DNA from: DASUBV01 sp036501025
GTDB taxonomy: Bacteria > Actinomycetota > Actinomycetes > Streptosporangiales > Streptosporangiaceae
Direction: 5' to 3'
DNA length: 64,000 bases
Assembly: GCA_036501025.1 (NCBI GenBank)
Contig: DASYBB010000010.1
Coordinates: 1-64,000, forward strand
Shown: positions 18,262 to 31,851 of the stretch, piece after piece
Layout of the letters: every line of letters starts with the position of its first letter
Position numbering within the stretch: the first letter of the stretch is position 1
Program-made: the position numbers and the translations under genes
The notes under the pieces: generated by a model
Told to the model about the DNA's origin: nothing
What the model saw: only the letters and a program-made list of their open reading frames with translations
Database searches by the model: none

Positions 18262-18290
18262 TTGCCAGACTCACTGCAGCGTGGCAGTCT
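18262..18290 (+). promoter_or_regulatory. Candidate dnaK promoter between the operators
   Basis: TTGCCA, 17 bases and CAGTCT form a plausible housekeeping promoter between the two HAIR sites, with its -10 touching HAIR 2. HspR bound at both sites would cover it. The hexamers are weak matches, so this is inference. Confidence 0.45.
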
Positions 18291-18309
18291 TGAGCCCGCT
18301 AGGCTCAAC
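18289..18309 (+). promoter_or_regulatory. HAIR operator 2 (HspR-binding inverted repeat)
   Basis: CTTGAGC, seven bases, GCTCAAC again matches the HAIR consensus. A further half-site-like TTTGAGCC follows at about 18311. The centres of the two full sites are 52 bp apart, about five helical turns, which would place bound HspR on the same DNA face. Confidence 0.9.
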
Positions 18310-18352
18310 CTTTGAGCCACCCGAATACGCAACCAGAGCAAGGACTGATCTC

Positions 18353-20208
<1,856 letters not shown>

Positions 20209-20209
<1 letters not shown>

Positions 20210-20949
20210 TGAACCCATCCGACGAAGAGAACCAGAGCCAGGGCCCGGTGATCCGGGACCGCCGGCGCATCGACCCGCAGACGGGCCAGGTCCGGGACAT
20301 CCCGGGCCAGGCCAAGCCGGGCAAGCACTCGGCCGCGCAGCAGCCCGGCCAGCACCCCGCTCCGCCGCAGTCCGCCGCCCAGGGCGCCCGCGCCCCCGGC
20401 GGGGGGGTGCCCGGCGGCGACGGGAACGGTGCCCCGGCCGCGCCAGGATCCCCGGGCGCGGCGGGCCCGGCCGGCGGGGGCGACGCGGCGGCCGCGGCCG
20501 CCGAGCTCGCCCTGGCCGAGCGGACCGCTGACCTGCAGCGGCTGCAGGCCGAGTACGCCAACTACCGCAAGCGCGTGGAGCGCGACCGGGTCGCCGTCCG
20601 GGAGCAGGCGCTGGCCAACGTGCTCAGCGAGCTGCTGCCGGTGCTCGACGACATCGGGCGGGCCCGCGAGCACGGCGAGCTCACCGGCGGCTTCAAGTCG
20701 GTGGCCGAGTCGCTCGAGGCCAGTGCGGCCAAGCTGGGGCTCACCACCTACGGCGAGGTCGGCGACCCGTTCGACCCGACCCTGCACGATGCGCTGATGC
20801 ACTCCTACTCCGCCAAGGTCACCGAGCCGACCTGCGTCCAGATCCTGCAGCCCGGCTACAAGGTGGGCGACCGGATCATCAGGCCCGCGCGGGTAGCCGT
20901 CGCCGAGCCGGGAGATGACACTCCCGACCCGGGCGACCAGGACGAGTAA
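20209..20949 (+). CDS. grpE: Nucleotide exchange factor GrpE
   Basis: GrpE releases ADP from DnaK. The 246-residue protein is longer than typical because of a Gly/Pro/Ala-rich, probably disordered region of about 95 residues at the N-terminus. The conserved core follows: the long helix through LQAEYANYRKRVERDR, LPVLDDI, then the beta domain with GDPFDPTLHDAL and ILQPGYKVGDRIIRPARV. Its ATG shares a base with the dnaK stop codon, so translation is coupled to dnaK. It is followed after 17 bp by dnaJ. Confidence 0.95.
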
Positions 20950-20966
20950 AGCCAGAGAGAGGCCCG

Positions 20967-22139
20967 TTGAGCACCAAGGACTTCCTTGAGAAGGACTACT
21001 ACAAGACCCTTGGCGTAGCTAAGGGGGCGTCCCCGGACGAGATCAAGAAGTCGTATCGCCAGCTCGCCCGCAAGTACCACCCGGACGCTAACAAGGGCGA
21101 CTCGAAGTCCGAAGAGCGCTTCAAGGAGATCTCCGAGGCCTACAACGTCCTGTCCGACGACAAGCGCCGCAAGGAGTACGACGAGGCCCGGTCCCTGTTC
21201 GGCTCCGGCGGGGCGCGGATGCCCGGTACGGGCAGCCCCGGCGGGGCCGGCGGGTACTCCTTTGACCTCGGCGACCTGTTCGGCGGCAACGCCGGCGGCT
21301 CCGGCGGCCGGCTCGGCGACCTGCTGGGCGGCGTGTTCGGCGGCGGCGGCGGCCGGACCACCCAGCAGACCACCCGGCCGCGGCGCGGCGCTGACATCGA
21401 GACCGAGGCCTCGCTGTCCTTCGGCGACGCCATCGACGGGTCGACCGTGTCGCTGCGGCTGGCCGGCGAGGCGGCGTGCAAGGCGTGCATGGGCACCGGC
21501 GCCAAGGCCGGCACCGTCCCGCGGGTCTGCCCGACCTGCGAGGGCACCGGCGCCGGGAGCCGGAACCTGGGCAACTTCGCGTTCTCCGAGCCCTGCAAGA
21601 CCTGCAAGGGCCGGGGCCTGATCGTGGACGACCCGTGCCTGGAGTGCTCGGGCAGCGGGCGGGCCATGAGCACCCGGACGATCCAGGCACGGATCCCGGC
21701 GGGCGTCGCGGACGGCCAGCGGATCAAGCTCAAGGGCAAGGGCGCGCCCGGCGAGCGCGGCGGCCCGGCGGGCGACCTGTACGTCAAGGTCCACGTCGAC
21801 AAGCACCCGGTGTTCGGCCGGTCGGGGCACAACCTGACCATCAATGTCCCGGTGACGTTCGCCGAGGCGACCCTGGGCGCCGAGATCAAGGTCCCGTCGC
21901 ACCGGGGGATGCCGGTCAGCATCCGCATCCCGGCCGGGACCCAGAGCGGCCGCACGTTCCGGGTCCGCGGGAAGGGCGTCCGGCGCTCGGACGCCACGGT
22001 CGGCGACCTGCTGGTCACCGTGGACGTCCAGGTCCCGCACGACCTGAACGACCAGGCCAAGGTGGCCCTGGAGTCCTTCCGGGACGCCACGGCCGGCCCG
22101 GACCCGCGGGACGAGCTCATCCGCAAGGCGAAGGCCTGA
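20967..22139 (+). CDS. dnaJ: Chaperone DnaJ (Hsp40, type I)
   Basis: The J-domain occupies residues ~10-75 with the DnaK-stimulating HPD motif in KYHPDANKGD. A Gly/Phe-rich region follows, then the zinc-binding domain with four CxxCxGxG-type repeats (CKACMGTG, CPTCEGTG, CKTCKGRG, CLECSGSG) and the C-terminal substrate-binding beta domains. Total length is 390 residues, normal for type I DnaJ. The start is TTG at 20967 with GAGAGAGG upstream; no ATG or GTG gives the intact J-domain. The TTG start may lower its expression relative to dnaK. Confidence 0.95.
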   Translation: MSTKDFLEKDYYKTLGVAKGASPDEIKKSYRQLARKYHPDANKGDSKSEERFKEISEAYNVLSDDKRRKEYDEARSLFGSGGARMPGTGSPGGAGGYSFDLGDLFGGNAGGSGGRLGDLLGGVFGGGGGRTTQQTTRPRRGADIETEASLSFGDAIDGSTVSLRLAGEAACKACMGTGAKAGTVPRVCPTCEGTGAGSRNLGNFAFSEPCKTCKGRGLIVDDPCLECSGSGRAMSTRTIQARIPAGVADGQRIKLKGKGAPGERGGPAGDLYVKVHVDKHPVFGRSGHNLTINVPVTFAEATLGAEIKVPSHRGMPVSIRIPAGTQSGRTFRVRGKGVRRSDATVGDLLVTVDVQVPHDLNDQAKVALESFRDATAGPDPRDELIRKAKA

Positions 22140-22163
22140 GCCGGGACCTGCGAGGAGAGGACA

Positions 22164-22583
22164 TTGACCAGCCCTTACGAGCTGTCTGATGACACACCCG
22201 TCTACGTGATTTCGGTCGCCGCCCAGCTGTCCGGGCTGCACCCGCAGACGCTGCGTGCCTACGACCGGCTCGGCCTCGTCTCCCCCGGCCGGACCGGCGG
22301 CGGCGGCCGCCGGTACTCGCTGCGGGACATCCTGATCCTGCGGGAGGTCCAGCGCCTCTCGCAGGAGGAGGGCGTCAACCTCTCCGGGATCAAGCGGATC
22401 CTGGAACTGGAGACCGCGGAGCAGGAGAGCCGGCTGCGGCTGGCCGAACTGCACGCGGAGGTCGCCCAGCTGCGCGCCGAGCTGGAGTCGACCCGCGCGG
22501 TAGCGGCGCGACTGGCCGGACTGCTGCGCGACCGCAGCGGCGGCACCCTGGTCCCTGTTAAGAACATGACGAGAGAGAAGTAG
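22164..22583 (+). CDS. hspR: MerR-family heat-shock repressor HspR
   Basis: HspR represses its own operon by binding HAIR operators, with DnaK acting as co-repressor until unfolded proteins titrate DnaK. The 139-residue protein has the MerR winged helix (YVISVAAQLSGLHPQTLRAY, then RLGLVSPGR and RRYSLRDILIL) and a C-terminal coiled coil rich in Glu/Leu/Arg (about residues 85-125). It begins with TTG, preceded by GAGGAGAGG. Position between dnaJ and clpB, plus the two HAIR sites upstream of dnaK, make autoregulation of all five genes very likely. Confidence 0.95.
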   Translation: MTSPYELSDDTPVYVISVAAQLSGLHPQTLRAYDRLGLVSPGRTGGGGRRYSLRDILILREVQRLSQEEGVNLSGIKRILELETAEQESRLRLAELHAEVAQLRAELESTRAVAARLAGLLRDRSGGTLVPVKNMTREK

Positions 22584-22589
22584 ATACCC

Positions 22590-25271
<2,682 letters not shown>

Positions 25272-25293
25272 CTAGCCCCGCGGCACCTCCGCG

Positions 25294-25331
25294 GTTCGGA
25301 TCACCCGTCGGAAACTGCGGGTGGTCTGAAC
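25294..25331 (+). terminator. Hairpin terminator after clpB
   Basis: A 14-bp stem (GTTCGGATCACCCG with CGGGTGGTCTGAAC, two G-U pairs) and a ten-base loop lie 22 bp after the clpB stop. A smaller CCGCGG repeat precedes it. It is well placed to end the HspR operon. Confidence 0.75.
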
Positions 25332-25392
25332 CGCTGATTACTGTCCGGACGGATGCGGGGATGCCGGCGAGCCTAGGCAGACCGCGTGCGGG

Positions 25393-25980
25393 CTAGACCT
25401 CGTCGAGCATCTCGTCGTAGTTGTCCTCGGGGAGGCCGAGGTCATTGCGGATCCGGTAACGCAGGCTGAGCAGCAGCCGCAGTTCCGACTCGTCACCGTC
25501 GGCCGCCGGGCCGCCGTCCTGGGAGCGCTCTTCGGCCGCCAGGCGCAGGCACAGCTCGACGCCCGCGGTGGCCCACTCCAGGCCGCCCTGCAAGTCGGCC
25601 CGGTCCACCAGCAGCTCGGCGACGAGGTCGCAGACACGCGGGTCAGCCGGCCCCTCCGCCTTCAGCCGCCCGATCAGCGCCAGCGCCTCAGCGTCCCGGC
25701 CCAGTTGAAACAGGGCCCGGGCCAGTCCCACCCGCGGGTCGACGAAGACCGGCCCGCCGTCCGCCATGGCCCGCCGGAAGCCGCCCACCGCGGCGGTCGG
25801 ATCGTCGGCCATCAGGTACTGCTCGCCGGCCCGCAGGAACGCCTCGGCCCGCGGCATCCCGGCCGTCTCGGTCGCCGTGGCGGCGAGCTGATTCATCCGA
25901 TCCGCCGCCCGGGCGTGATCGCCACTGCGCACGGCGTCAAATTCGATCGCATCGAACTCTTCACGACTCAGGACGGCCAC
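25393..25980 (-). CDS. Tetratricopeptide-like protein
   Basis: A predicted 195-residue soluble protein made of paired amphipathic helices with TPR-like spacing, for example AEAFLRAGEQYLMADDPTAAVGGFRRAMADGG followed by a VGLARALFQLGRDAEALALI pair. No catalytic motif is visible. It is probably a scaffold. I chose GTG 25980; a TACCGT hexamer ends six bases before it and a TTGAAT hexamer sits 16 bp further up, consistent with a leaderless mRNA. The frame stays open upstream but becomes Arg/Ser-rich without conservation-like features. It lies next to an NYN-domain gene on the same strand; a functional link is possible but unproven. Confidence 0.6.
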   Translation of the reverse strand: MAVLSREEFDAIEFDAVRSGDHARAADRMNQLAATATETAGMPRAEAFLRAGEQYLMADDPTAAVGGFRRAMADGGPVFVDPRVGLARALFQLGRDAEALALIGRLKAEGPADPRVCDLVAELLVDRADLQGGLEWATAGVELCLRLAAEERSQDGGPAADGDESELRLLLSLRYRIRNDLGLPEDNYDEMLDEV

Positions 25981-26743
25981 GTCTCGTACGGTACCCAGCG
26001 ACGCTCTCGATTCAACGCAAACGACTGCGGAGTAATGGCATCGTGATCGCAACGGCCGGAAAAAGGCCCGTACGGTTATGTTCCGGCCCCTCGGATGTCG
26101 TCCGTTATCGGCGGGAGCGCTCCAGCGCGTCCCAGAACCCCCGCCGGAGGGCGTGCCGGACCTCATCGTGCAGCAGCGAGTCGATCGGCAGCGCCGATCC
26201 CTGGAGCAGCCGGGCCTCCAGGTCCGAGGGCATCCGCGGCTTGCGGGCCAGCACCGCCTCCAGCCACAGCGCGGGCGCGTCCCGCGCCACCGCCTCGCCG
26301 AAGGCCGCGCCCTCGGCGTGCGCCGACTGCACCGCGTCCGGCAGCGAGACCGAGATCGGCTGCGACATCGACTGCTGGGACATCGACTGCTGGGACATGG
26401 ACTGCGGCGACAGCGACTGCTGGGACATCGGCTGCGGCGGCATGGACGGCGGCATGCTGTGCTGGGACATGCCCGGCGCCGGCATGCCCTGGGGCGGCAT
26501 CGACTGCTGGGGCGCCGGCAGCTGGGGCGTGCCGTACGGCCCCGAGGCCGGGCCGGGATACGGCGACGGCGCGCTCGGCGCTCCGTAGGCCCCGCCGTAG
26601 GGCGACTGCGTCGGCTGCTGGGGTGGCGGCGGCGGCGCGGCCGGGAGCTGGCCGTACGGGCTGCTCAGGCTGGGCGGGTACTGCTGCCCCGACCCGGGCG
26701 GAAGCTGTCGCTGGCTTCCCGTTCCGTGCTGGGGCAGGCCGCC

Positions 26744-26815
26744 GCCGCGCAGCGGGTCAGTGCCGCGCAGCGGGTCAGTGCCGCGCAGCGGGTCAGTGCC
26801 CCGCAGCGGGTCAGC
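26744..26815 (-). repeat. 18-bp tandem repeat, four units, coding for DPLRGT
   Basis: Four consecutive 18-base units at 26744, 26762, 26780 and 26798, the last with two substitutions, encode DPLRGT repeats in the NYN-domain gene. Unit length divisible by three keeps frame if copy number changes. Confidence 0.9.
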
Positions 26816-27239
26816 GCCGCCCGAGCCCGAACCGGAGTGCTGCGCGAACCCGCCCTGCGGCAGCCCGTTCGGCGGCGTGACATGACCGGGCGAGTACCCG
26901 CCCTGCGGCAGCCCGTTCGGCGGCGTCACATGCCCCGGCAAGGGATTGCTCGGCGATTGCCCGCCCTGCGACGGCCCGCCCTGGGACAGCCCGTCATGCG
27001 CCGAGCCGGACCCGGGAGCCCACTCCGGGGGTACCCGTTGCCCGGCGACATGCCGTTCGACGGCATCCCGTTTGAGGACGTCCCGTTCGACGGCATCCCG
27101 TTCGACGGCAGGCCATTGGATGACATGCCGTTCGGCGGCTGCTCGCTCTGCGGCATCCCGCCCTGCGGCGAGAACCCGGCGCCGGGCGACATGCTGCTGC
27201 CCGGCGGCAGCCCGCCCTGGGACAGCCCGTTGTGGGCGC

Positions 27240-27600
27240 CGTGGCCCGGCTGACCGTTCCCCGGATACCCGTTACCCTGCGGCAGCCCGTTCTGCGACAG
27301 CCCGTTCTGGGGCAGGCCGTTCTGCGACAGGCCATTTCGCGGGAGCCCGTTCTGGGGCGGTCCGCTGTGCGGCAGGCCATTCTGGGGCAGTCCGTTCGGC
27401 GAGAAGCCGTTCTGCGGGGGGAGGCCGTTCTGCGGCAGCCCGTTCTGCGGAGGCAGGCCATTCTGCGGCAGGCCCGGGCCGTTCTGCGGGCCGCCATTGT
27501 GGGGAAGGCCCCCGTGGGATAGCCCGTTCGACGAGACGCCGTTCTGCGGCAGCCCGTTCTGCGGAAGTCCGTTGTGGCCCAGGCCATTCTGCGCGCTTCC
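27240..27600 (-). repeat. Imperfect NGLPQ-type coding repeats
   Basis: About 360 bases encode roughly twenty imperfect copies of NGLPQ or NGLPPQ in the linker of the NYN-domain protein. DNA units of 15-18 bases share a CCGTTCTG core. The region predicts a long disordered, Asn/Gln/Pro-rich segment. Confidence 0.85.
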
Positions 27601-29132
27601 GCCCGAGGGCAGGCCGCTCGCGGGCAGGCCGCCGTTCTGCGGGGCAGGACCGCCGCGGGACGACTCGGGCGAGCCGTACTGGTACGGGGCGGGCGTCCGC
27701 GTGGACTCATCCGGCCGGTCATCAGCTCGGCCCTGGCCGGCGCCGGGGCCGGGGCGGCCCGGGCTCCCGTAGTCCGGGCTCCCGCGGTCCGGCCCGGAGG
27801 AGGCCCGGACCGGCGGGATGAGGCCCGAGCCGGAGTCCTCGGCCCCGGCACTGCCGAGGCCTCCCAGCCGGGGCGAGCTGGACCCGCCCGCGGGCTGGCT
27901 GAGCTGCCGGTACTCGCCCGACACGGGCGCGGGATAGAGCGAGGGCGTGGCCGCCGGGCTGTGCGAGGCTCCGGGCGGCGATGCCGCCGCCGACGGCCCC
28001 GGCCCGGACTGTCCCGACAGAGGCTGCGGCGAGAGAGACTGGGCCGACAGAGGCGGGACCGATCCCGGCTGGCCGGGCAGCCCGGACGCCGGCTCACCCG
28101 GCCGCGAGGCCGAGGACGGCACGGCCGCCGACTGCTGGGCCGCGGACTGCTGAGCCAAGGACTGCTGGGCCAAGGACGGCTGCGGCGAGGTCGCCGGCTG
28201 GTGCGACATCGACTGCTGCGACATCGGCTGCTGGGCCGAAGACCGCTGGGATACCGACTCCTGGGACACGGGCTGCTGCCCCAACGATCCCCCCAACGAT
28301 CCCGCCGAGGAGCCCGCCGGAACGCCGGCGCCGTTCCCCGCCTGACCGTTGCGCGCCCGGTAACCGCCGTTCAGGGGCTCCTCGTCACGGATGGCGGGCT
28401 CGGCCCCGGGGATCAGGTCCACGTACGGCTGCAGGTGCGCCGCCGAGATCTCGATGATGTCGTCGCACTCCTGGCGGAGCGGGCGGGACACCGTCCAGTC
28501 GCCGCCGGCCGCGATGTGCACCAGGGCGACCCGCAGGCCCTGGTCCTGGACATCGGAGATGACCTGCGCGAGGTCTTCCTCCGCGCTGACGATGATCACG
28601 TCGCTGACGGCCTTGTTGCGGGCCAGTGCGGTGAGGTCGCGCCGGATCTCAGTCTCCACGCCCTCCCGGCGGCCGGGCCGGGCCTTGCCGAGGCGGAGCT
28701 TGAGGCCGGGAATGTCGGCGAGCGTGTCGTGCTCGGCGGTCCGGCGGCTGTCCACCGTCGCCTCATACCAGTAGCACCGGAGCACCGGCAGGCCAGTACG
28801 GTCCCTGGACAACCCCGCGAGCAGCTTCAGCAAGCCCGCATAGTCCCAGGTGACCGAGTCACGATGGCGTGTCCCGTGGACGGCGAGCGCGCCATCGGCG
28901 AGCGCATAACCGGCATCCACGAACAGCGCGCAGCGATCCACGCGACACCGTCCTTCCCTTGACGGGCGACGTTACCAGCGCATGGTGGCCGCCGGGGGCG
29001 GATAGCGCAGATCACGGACTTACGCGCCAGGCCGGAATCAACGGCATCGGCTGGGCATTTTGGCCGGTCAGCAGCCTGCGTCGCGGGAGCCGCCGCGACC
29101 CTTCTTCCGGGCACCCTTGTAAGCTCCGGTTC

Positions 29133-29669
29133 GTGTCCGATAGAGACGAACTGCTTAAGGCAATCAGGGAGCGGGCCGTGATTCACGGCCCGGTCACGCT
29201 GAGCTCAGGCCAGCACGCCGACTGGTACGTCGATCTGCGCCGAATTCTGCTCGACGGCAGCGCCGCGCCCCTGGCCGGCCGGGTCATGCTGGCGACCACG
29301 GCCGGCCTGTCCTATGACGCGGTCGGCGGCCTGACGCTCGGCGCCGACCCGGTGGCCACCGCGATGATGCACGCGGCCGCCGCGCAGGGCCGGAAGCTGG
29401 ACGCGTTCGTCGTCCGGAAAGAGGAGAAGGCCCACGGCCTGCAGCGCCGGATCGAGGGGCCGGACGTGGCGGGTCGTCGAGTGCTCGCCGTCGAGGACAC
29501 TTCCACCACCGGCGGGTCGGTCCTGACCGCGGTGGACGCCCTGCAGGAGGCCGGCGCGATCGTCGTCGGCGTGGCCGTCCTCGTCGAGCGGGGGGCGCGC
29601 GAGCGCATCGCCGCCCGCGGCCTGGAGTACTACGCGGCCTTCGAGCTCGCCGACCTCGGCGTGAGCTGA
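29133..29669 (+). CDS. pyrE: Orotate phosphoribosyltransferase
   Basis: PyrE joins orotate to PRPP in pyrimidine synthesis. The 178-residue protein contains the PRPP-binding motif VLAVEDTSTTGGSVLTAV, the flexible catalytic loop KEEKAHGLQRRIEG, and the N-terminal hood SSGQHADWYVDLR that contacts orotate. The frame is open far upstream, but residues before SDRDELLKAI lack similarity and I chose GTG 29133. TAAGCT ends seven bases before it and no Shine-Dalgarno is present, so the transcript may be leaderless. It is convergent with an LLM-class gene only 6 bp downstream and stands apart from other pyr genes. Confidence 0.92.
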   Translation: MSDRDELLKAIRERAVIHGPVTLSSGQHADWYVDLRRILLDGSAAPLAGRVMLATTAGLSYDAVGGLTLGADPVATAMMHAAAAQGRKLDAFVVRKEEKAHGLQRRIEGPDVAGRRVLAVEDTSTTGGSVLTAVDALQEAGAIVVGVAVLVERGARERIAARGLEYYAAFELADLGVS

Positions 29670-29675
29670 CCCGCG

Positions 29676-30542
29676 CTACCGCAGCAGCGGGATGACGTCC
29701 GCGGCCAGCTGCTCGACCTGCTCGCCGGCCGGCCGCGGTCCGGCCGGGCTGAAGTTGAAGGCCGTGAACCCGGCCGCGATCAGCCCGCGCAGGCGCTCCG
29801 CGATCTCCTCCGCCGATCCGGACACGATGTCCGGGTCGGCCCCGGCCCGGCCGCCGACGCTGACCTCGAGCTGCAGCGCGCAGGTCACGGCGTCGGGCGC
29901 CCGGCCCGCGGCCTGCGCGGCGGCCAGGACCGCGGCCCGCATTCCGGCCAGCTGGCTGGCGCCGGCGTAGCCCAGCGACGGGATCCAGCCGTCGGCGTAG
30001 CGGCCCGTCAGCGCGAGCGTGCGGGGACCGAAGGCGCCGAGCCAGATGGGGATGGGCCGCTGCGGCTTCGGCTCCAGCTCGGCGTCCCGCGTGCCGTGCA
30101 CCCGCCCGGCGTAGGAGAAGCCGGGCTGCTGCCACACGCCGCGGATGATCTGGAGGGCATCGGCGAGCCCGTCGACCTTGTCCCGGGCGGTGGGCACGGG
30201 CAGCCCGAAGGCCCGCAGTTCCGCATCCGCGGCCCCGGCGCCCAGGCCCAGGATGAGCCGATTCCCGGCGAAACGATCGAGTGACTCGGCCATCTTGGCC
30301 ACCAGGGCGGGCGAGCGGAAGGGCAGGCTCAGGACCCGGCTCGCGATGCCGATCCGGCTCGTCGCGGCGGCGATCCAGGTCAGCATGGTCCAGGTCTCGT
30401 ACGTCGGGTGGGTGCCCGACGGGTGGTCAGAGGCCGAGACGAAGTCGAAGCCGAACTCCTCGGCGGCCTGGGCCTGGCCGGCCGGGTCGGCGTCCGGCGC
30501 GGCTGACGTGGACACGTTCACGCCGAAGAGCAGGGGTGACAC
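29676..30542 (-). CDS. LLM-class (F420-type) oxidoreductase
   Basis: A 288-residue luciferase-like TIM-barrel protein. Typical blocks are FDFVSASDHPSG, the GIASRVLSLPFRSPALVAKM strand-turn, LILGLGAGAADAELRAFGL, and PIPIWLGAFGPRTL near the phosphate site. In actinobacteria this subgroup usually uses coenzyme F420, but FMN cannot be excluded from sequence alone and the substrate is unknown. Its GTG start lies 25 bp inside the end of the upstream YczE-like gene, so the two are translationally coupled and under the MarR-controlled promoter at 31256-31291. Confidence 0.75.
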   Translation of the reverse strand: MSPLLFGVNVSTSAAPDADPAGQAQAAEEFGFDFVSASDHPSGTHPTYETWTMLTWIAAATSRIGIASRVLSLPFRSPALVAKMAESLDRFAGNRLILGLGAGAADAELRAFGLPVPTARDKVDGLADALQIIRGVWQQPGFSYAGRVHGTRDAELEPKPQRPIPIWLGAFGPRTLALTGRYADGWIPSLGYAGASQLAGMRAAVLAAAQAAGRAPDAVTCALQLEVSVGGRAGADPDIVSGSAEEIAERLRGLIAAGFTAFNFSPAGPRPAGEQVEQLAADVIPLLR

Positions 30543-31255
30543 GGGGAAGCACCTCGTTTCGCAGAAAAGGGCGGGGCCGGGCTGGGCACGGCCGGAGCGT
30601 TGTGGTCGGGGGCGGGCAGGTCCGGGGCCGGCCCGTCGGTGGCCAGCGGCGCTCGCGGCTGCAGGGTGAGGCGGGGCAGCAGCAGGTGCACGAGCGGGCC
30701 GATGGCGAGGGCGTAGGCGAGGGTCCCGATCCCGGCCGAGCCGCCCAGGGCCACCCCCGCCACCAGGACGGTCAGCTCGATGGCCGTCCGCACCGTGCGC
30801 AGCGAGTGGCCGCGGGCGACGATGCCGGTCATGAGGCCGTCGCGGGGGCCGGGGCCGAGGCGGGCGCCGAGGTAGCAGGCCGTGGCGACGGCGTTGAGCA
30901 CGATCGCGGCGGCGAGCATGGGCAGGCGCCAGGCCAGGGCGGCCGGGGCCGGGATGATGCCGAGCGCGACGTTGAGGACGATGCCGACACCGATGACGTT
31001 GCTGACTGTGCCGGCGCCGGGCCGCTGCCGGAGCGGGATCCAGGCCAGCAGGACGACGGCGCCGATGATGTCCACGACCCAGCCGATCGGGATCCCGGTG
31101 CGCCGCGCGATGCCCTGGCTCAGGACATCCCAGGGATCCAGGCCGAGCCGGGCCTGGACCAGCAGGGCCAGGCTCAGGCCGAAGCCCGCCAGCCCTACGT
31201 ACAGCCAGGCCAGCCGCAGCGGCAGCCGGGCGGCCCGCAGGGCTCTAACTGACAT
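30518..31255 (-). CDS. YczE/YitT-like integral membrane protein
   Basis: A predicted 245-residue protein with about five hydrophobic helices in the first 190 residues and a Pro/Ala-rich cytoplasmic tail. The first helix and loop (GLSLALLVQARLGLDPWDVL) and the LGPGPRDGLMTGI block are characteristic of the YczE family, small membrane proteins of unknown function sometimes linked to antibiotic production or transport. The ATG start is leaderless: a consensus-like promoter ends six bases before it. It is divergent from a marR gene and overlaps the downstream LLM oxidoreductase. Regulation by that MarR protein is strongly suggested by palindromes on both promoter elements. Confidence 0.75.
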   Translation of the reverse strand: MSVRALRAARLPLRLAWLYVGLAGFGLSLALLVQARLGLDPWDVLSQGIARRTGIPIGWVVDIIGAVVLLAWIPLRQRPGAGTVSNVIGVGIVLNVALGIIPAPAALAWRLPMLAAAIVLNAVATACYLGARLGPGPRDGLMTGIVARGHSLRTVRTAIELTVLVAGVALGGSAGIGTLAYALAIGPLVHLLLPRLTLQPRAPLATDGPAPDLPAPDHNAPAVPSPAPPFSAKRGASPCHPCSSA

Positions 31256-31291
31256 GTCAGCAAAATAATCGATGGGTAGCTGACGTGTCAA
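31249..31291. promoter_or_regulatory. Twin MarR-type operators over divergent promoters
   Basis: A perfect 12-bp palindrome CTGACATGTCAG (31249-31260) covers the start of the membrane gene, and a near copy CTGACGTGTCAA lies at 31280-31291. Their centres are 31 bp apart, three helical turns. On the minus strand TTGACA (31291-31286), 18 bases and TATTTT (31267-31262) form a strong promoter ending six bases before the ATG. The -35 lies inside one operator and the transcription start in the other, an ideal layout for repression. Confidence 0.8.
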
Positions 31292-31312
31292 CAAGATGGG
31301 TACGCTGGGCCG

Positions 31313-31783
31313 ATGAGTGAAGTCAGGTGGCTCAGCGCCGAGGAAGAGCGGGCGTGGCGGGCCTACCGCCGGATGCGCACGCGGCTGGACCTGCAGATCG
31401 CCCGGGACCTGGCCCGCGACTCGCACCTGTCCGAGTCCGACTACGACGTGCTGTCCACGCTGACCGAGCAGCCCGGCCGGACCTGGCGGGCCAGTGAGCT
31501 GGCCGCCCAGCTGCTGTGGTCGACCAGCCGGCTGGCGCATCACGCGGGCCGGATGGAGCGGCGCGGCCTGATCGCGCGCGGCGAGTGCGAGGAGGACGGC
31601 CGGGGCGCCACGCTGACCCTGACCGACGCCGGCTGGGCGGCCCTGCGGGCGGCCGCGCCGGCGCACGTGGCCTCGGTCCGGCGGCATTTCATCGACCTGC
31701 TGACGCCGTCGCAGGTGCAGTGCCTGGGCGAGGTGGCCGGCCAGGTACTGGAGCACTTCGATCAGGGCGAGCGTTTCGGTTAG
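31313..31783 (+). CDS. MarR-family transcriptional regulator
   Basis: A 156-residue MarR protein with the winged helix-turn-helix in SESDYDVLSTLTEQPGRTWRASELAA followed by RLAHHAGRMERRGLIARGE, and a beta-wing containing DGRGATLTLTDAG. N- and C-terminal helices form the dimer interface. It is divergent from the YczE-like/LLM operon and likely represses both by binding the CTGACATGTCAG-type palindromes between them. TACGCT ends six bases before the ATG, so its own mRNA is probably leaderless. No conserved redox cysteine of OhrR type is apparent, suggesting a small-molecule ligand. Confidence 0.88.
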   Translation: MSEVRWLSAEEERAWRAYRRMRTRLDLQIARDLARDSHLSESDYDVLSTLTEQPGRTWRASELAAQLLWSTSRLAHHAGRMERRGLIARGECEEDGRGATLTLTDAGWAALRAAAPAHVASVRRHFIDLLTPSQVQCLGEVAGQVLEHFDQGERFG

Positions 31784-31851
31784 CGGGAGGCAGCCCGGGA
31801 TACTGGGTCAGGGATACTGAGCCGGGAAATCCGAGGAGAGGAAGCTCTGCC

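Larger units (their letters stand above)
26105..28941 (-). pseudogene. NYN-domain protein with repeat-rich linker, broken by a one-base frameshift
   Basis: Two adjacent frames are parts of one gene. The 5' part (28941-26926) starts with a PIN-like NYN domain (LFVDAGYALADG, an LRCYWYEA strand, VIIVSAEEDLAQ) of about 165 residues, then a long Gln/Pro/Asn/Gly repeat region. Its last ~27 residues are Arg-rich and out of character. The 3' part (26941-26105) continues the repeats and ends in a conserved-looking helical domain (ALPIDSLLHDEVRHALRRGFWDALE). One extra base in the five-G run at 27027-27031 would join them into a single 945-residue protein. NYN domains are metal-dependent RNases; conserved acidic residues are visible. 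The break may be a sequencing error or genuine. The GTG start has GGAAGGA upstream. Confidence 0.75.

Noticed and set aside
18281..18352. 24-residue N-terminal extension of DnaK
   Set aside because: The extension lies in the HAIR operator and promoter region; DnaK proteins start at the MARAVGIDLG position.
26744..27600. Short regular repeats considered as a CRISPR array
   Set aside because: Units of 15-18 bases are directly adjacent without unique spacers, encode in-frame peptide repeats, and no cas gene is present.
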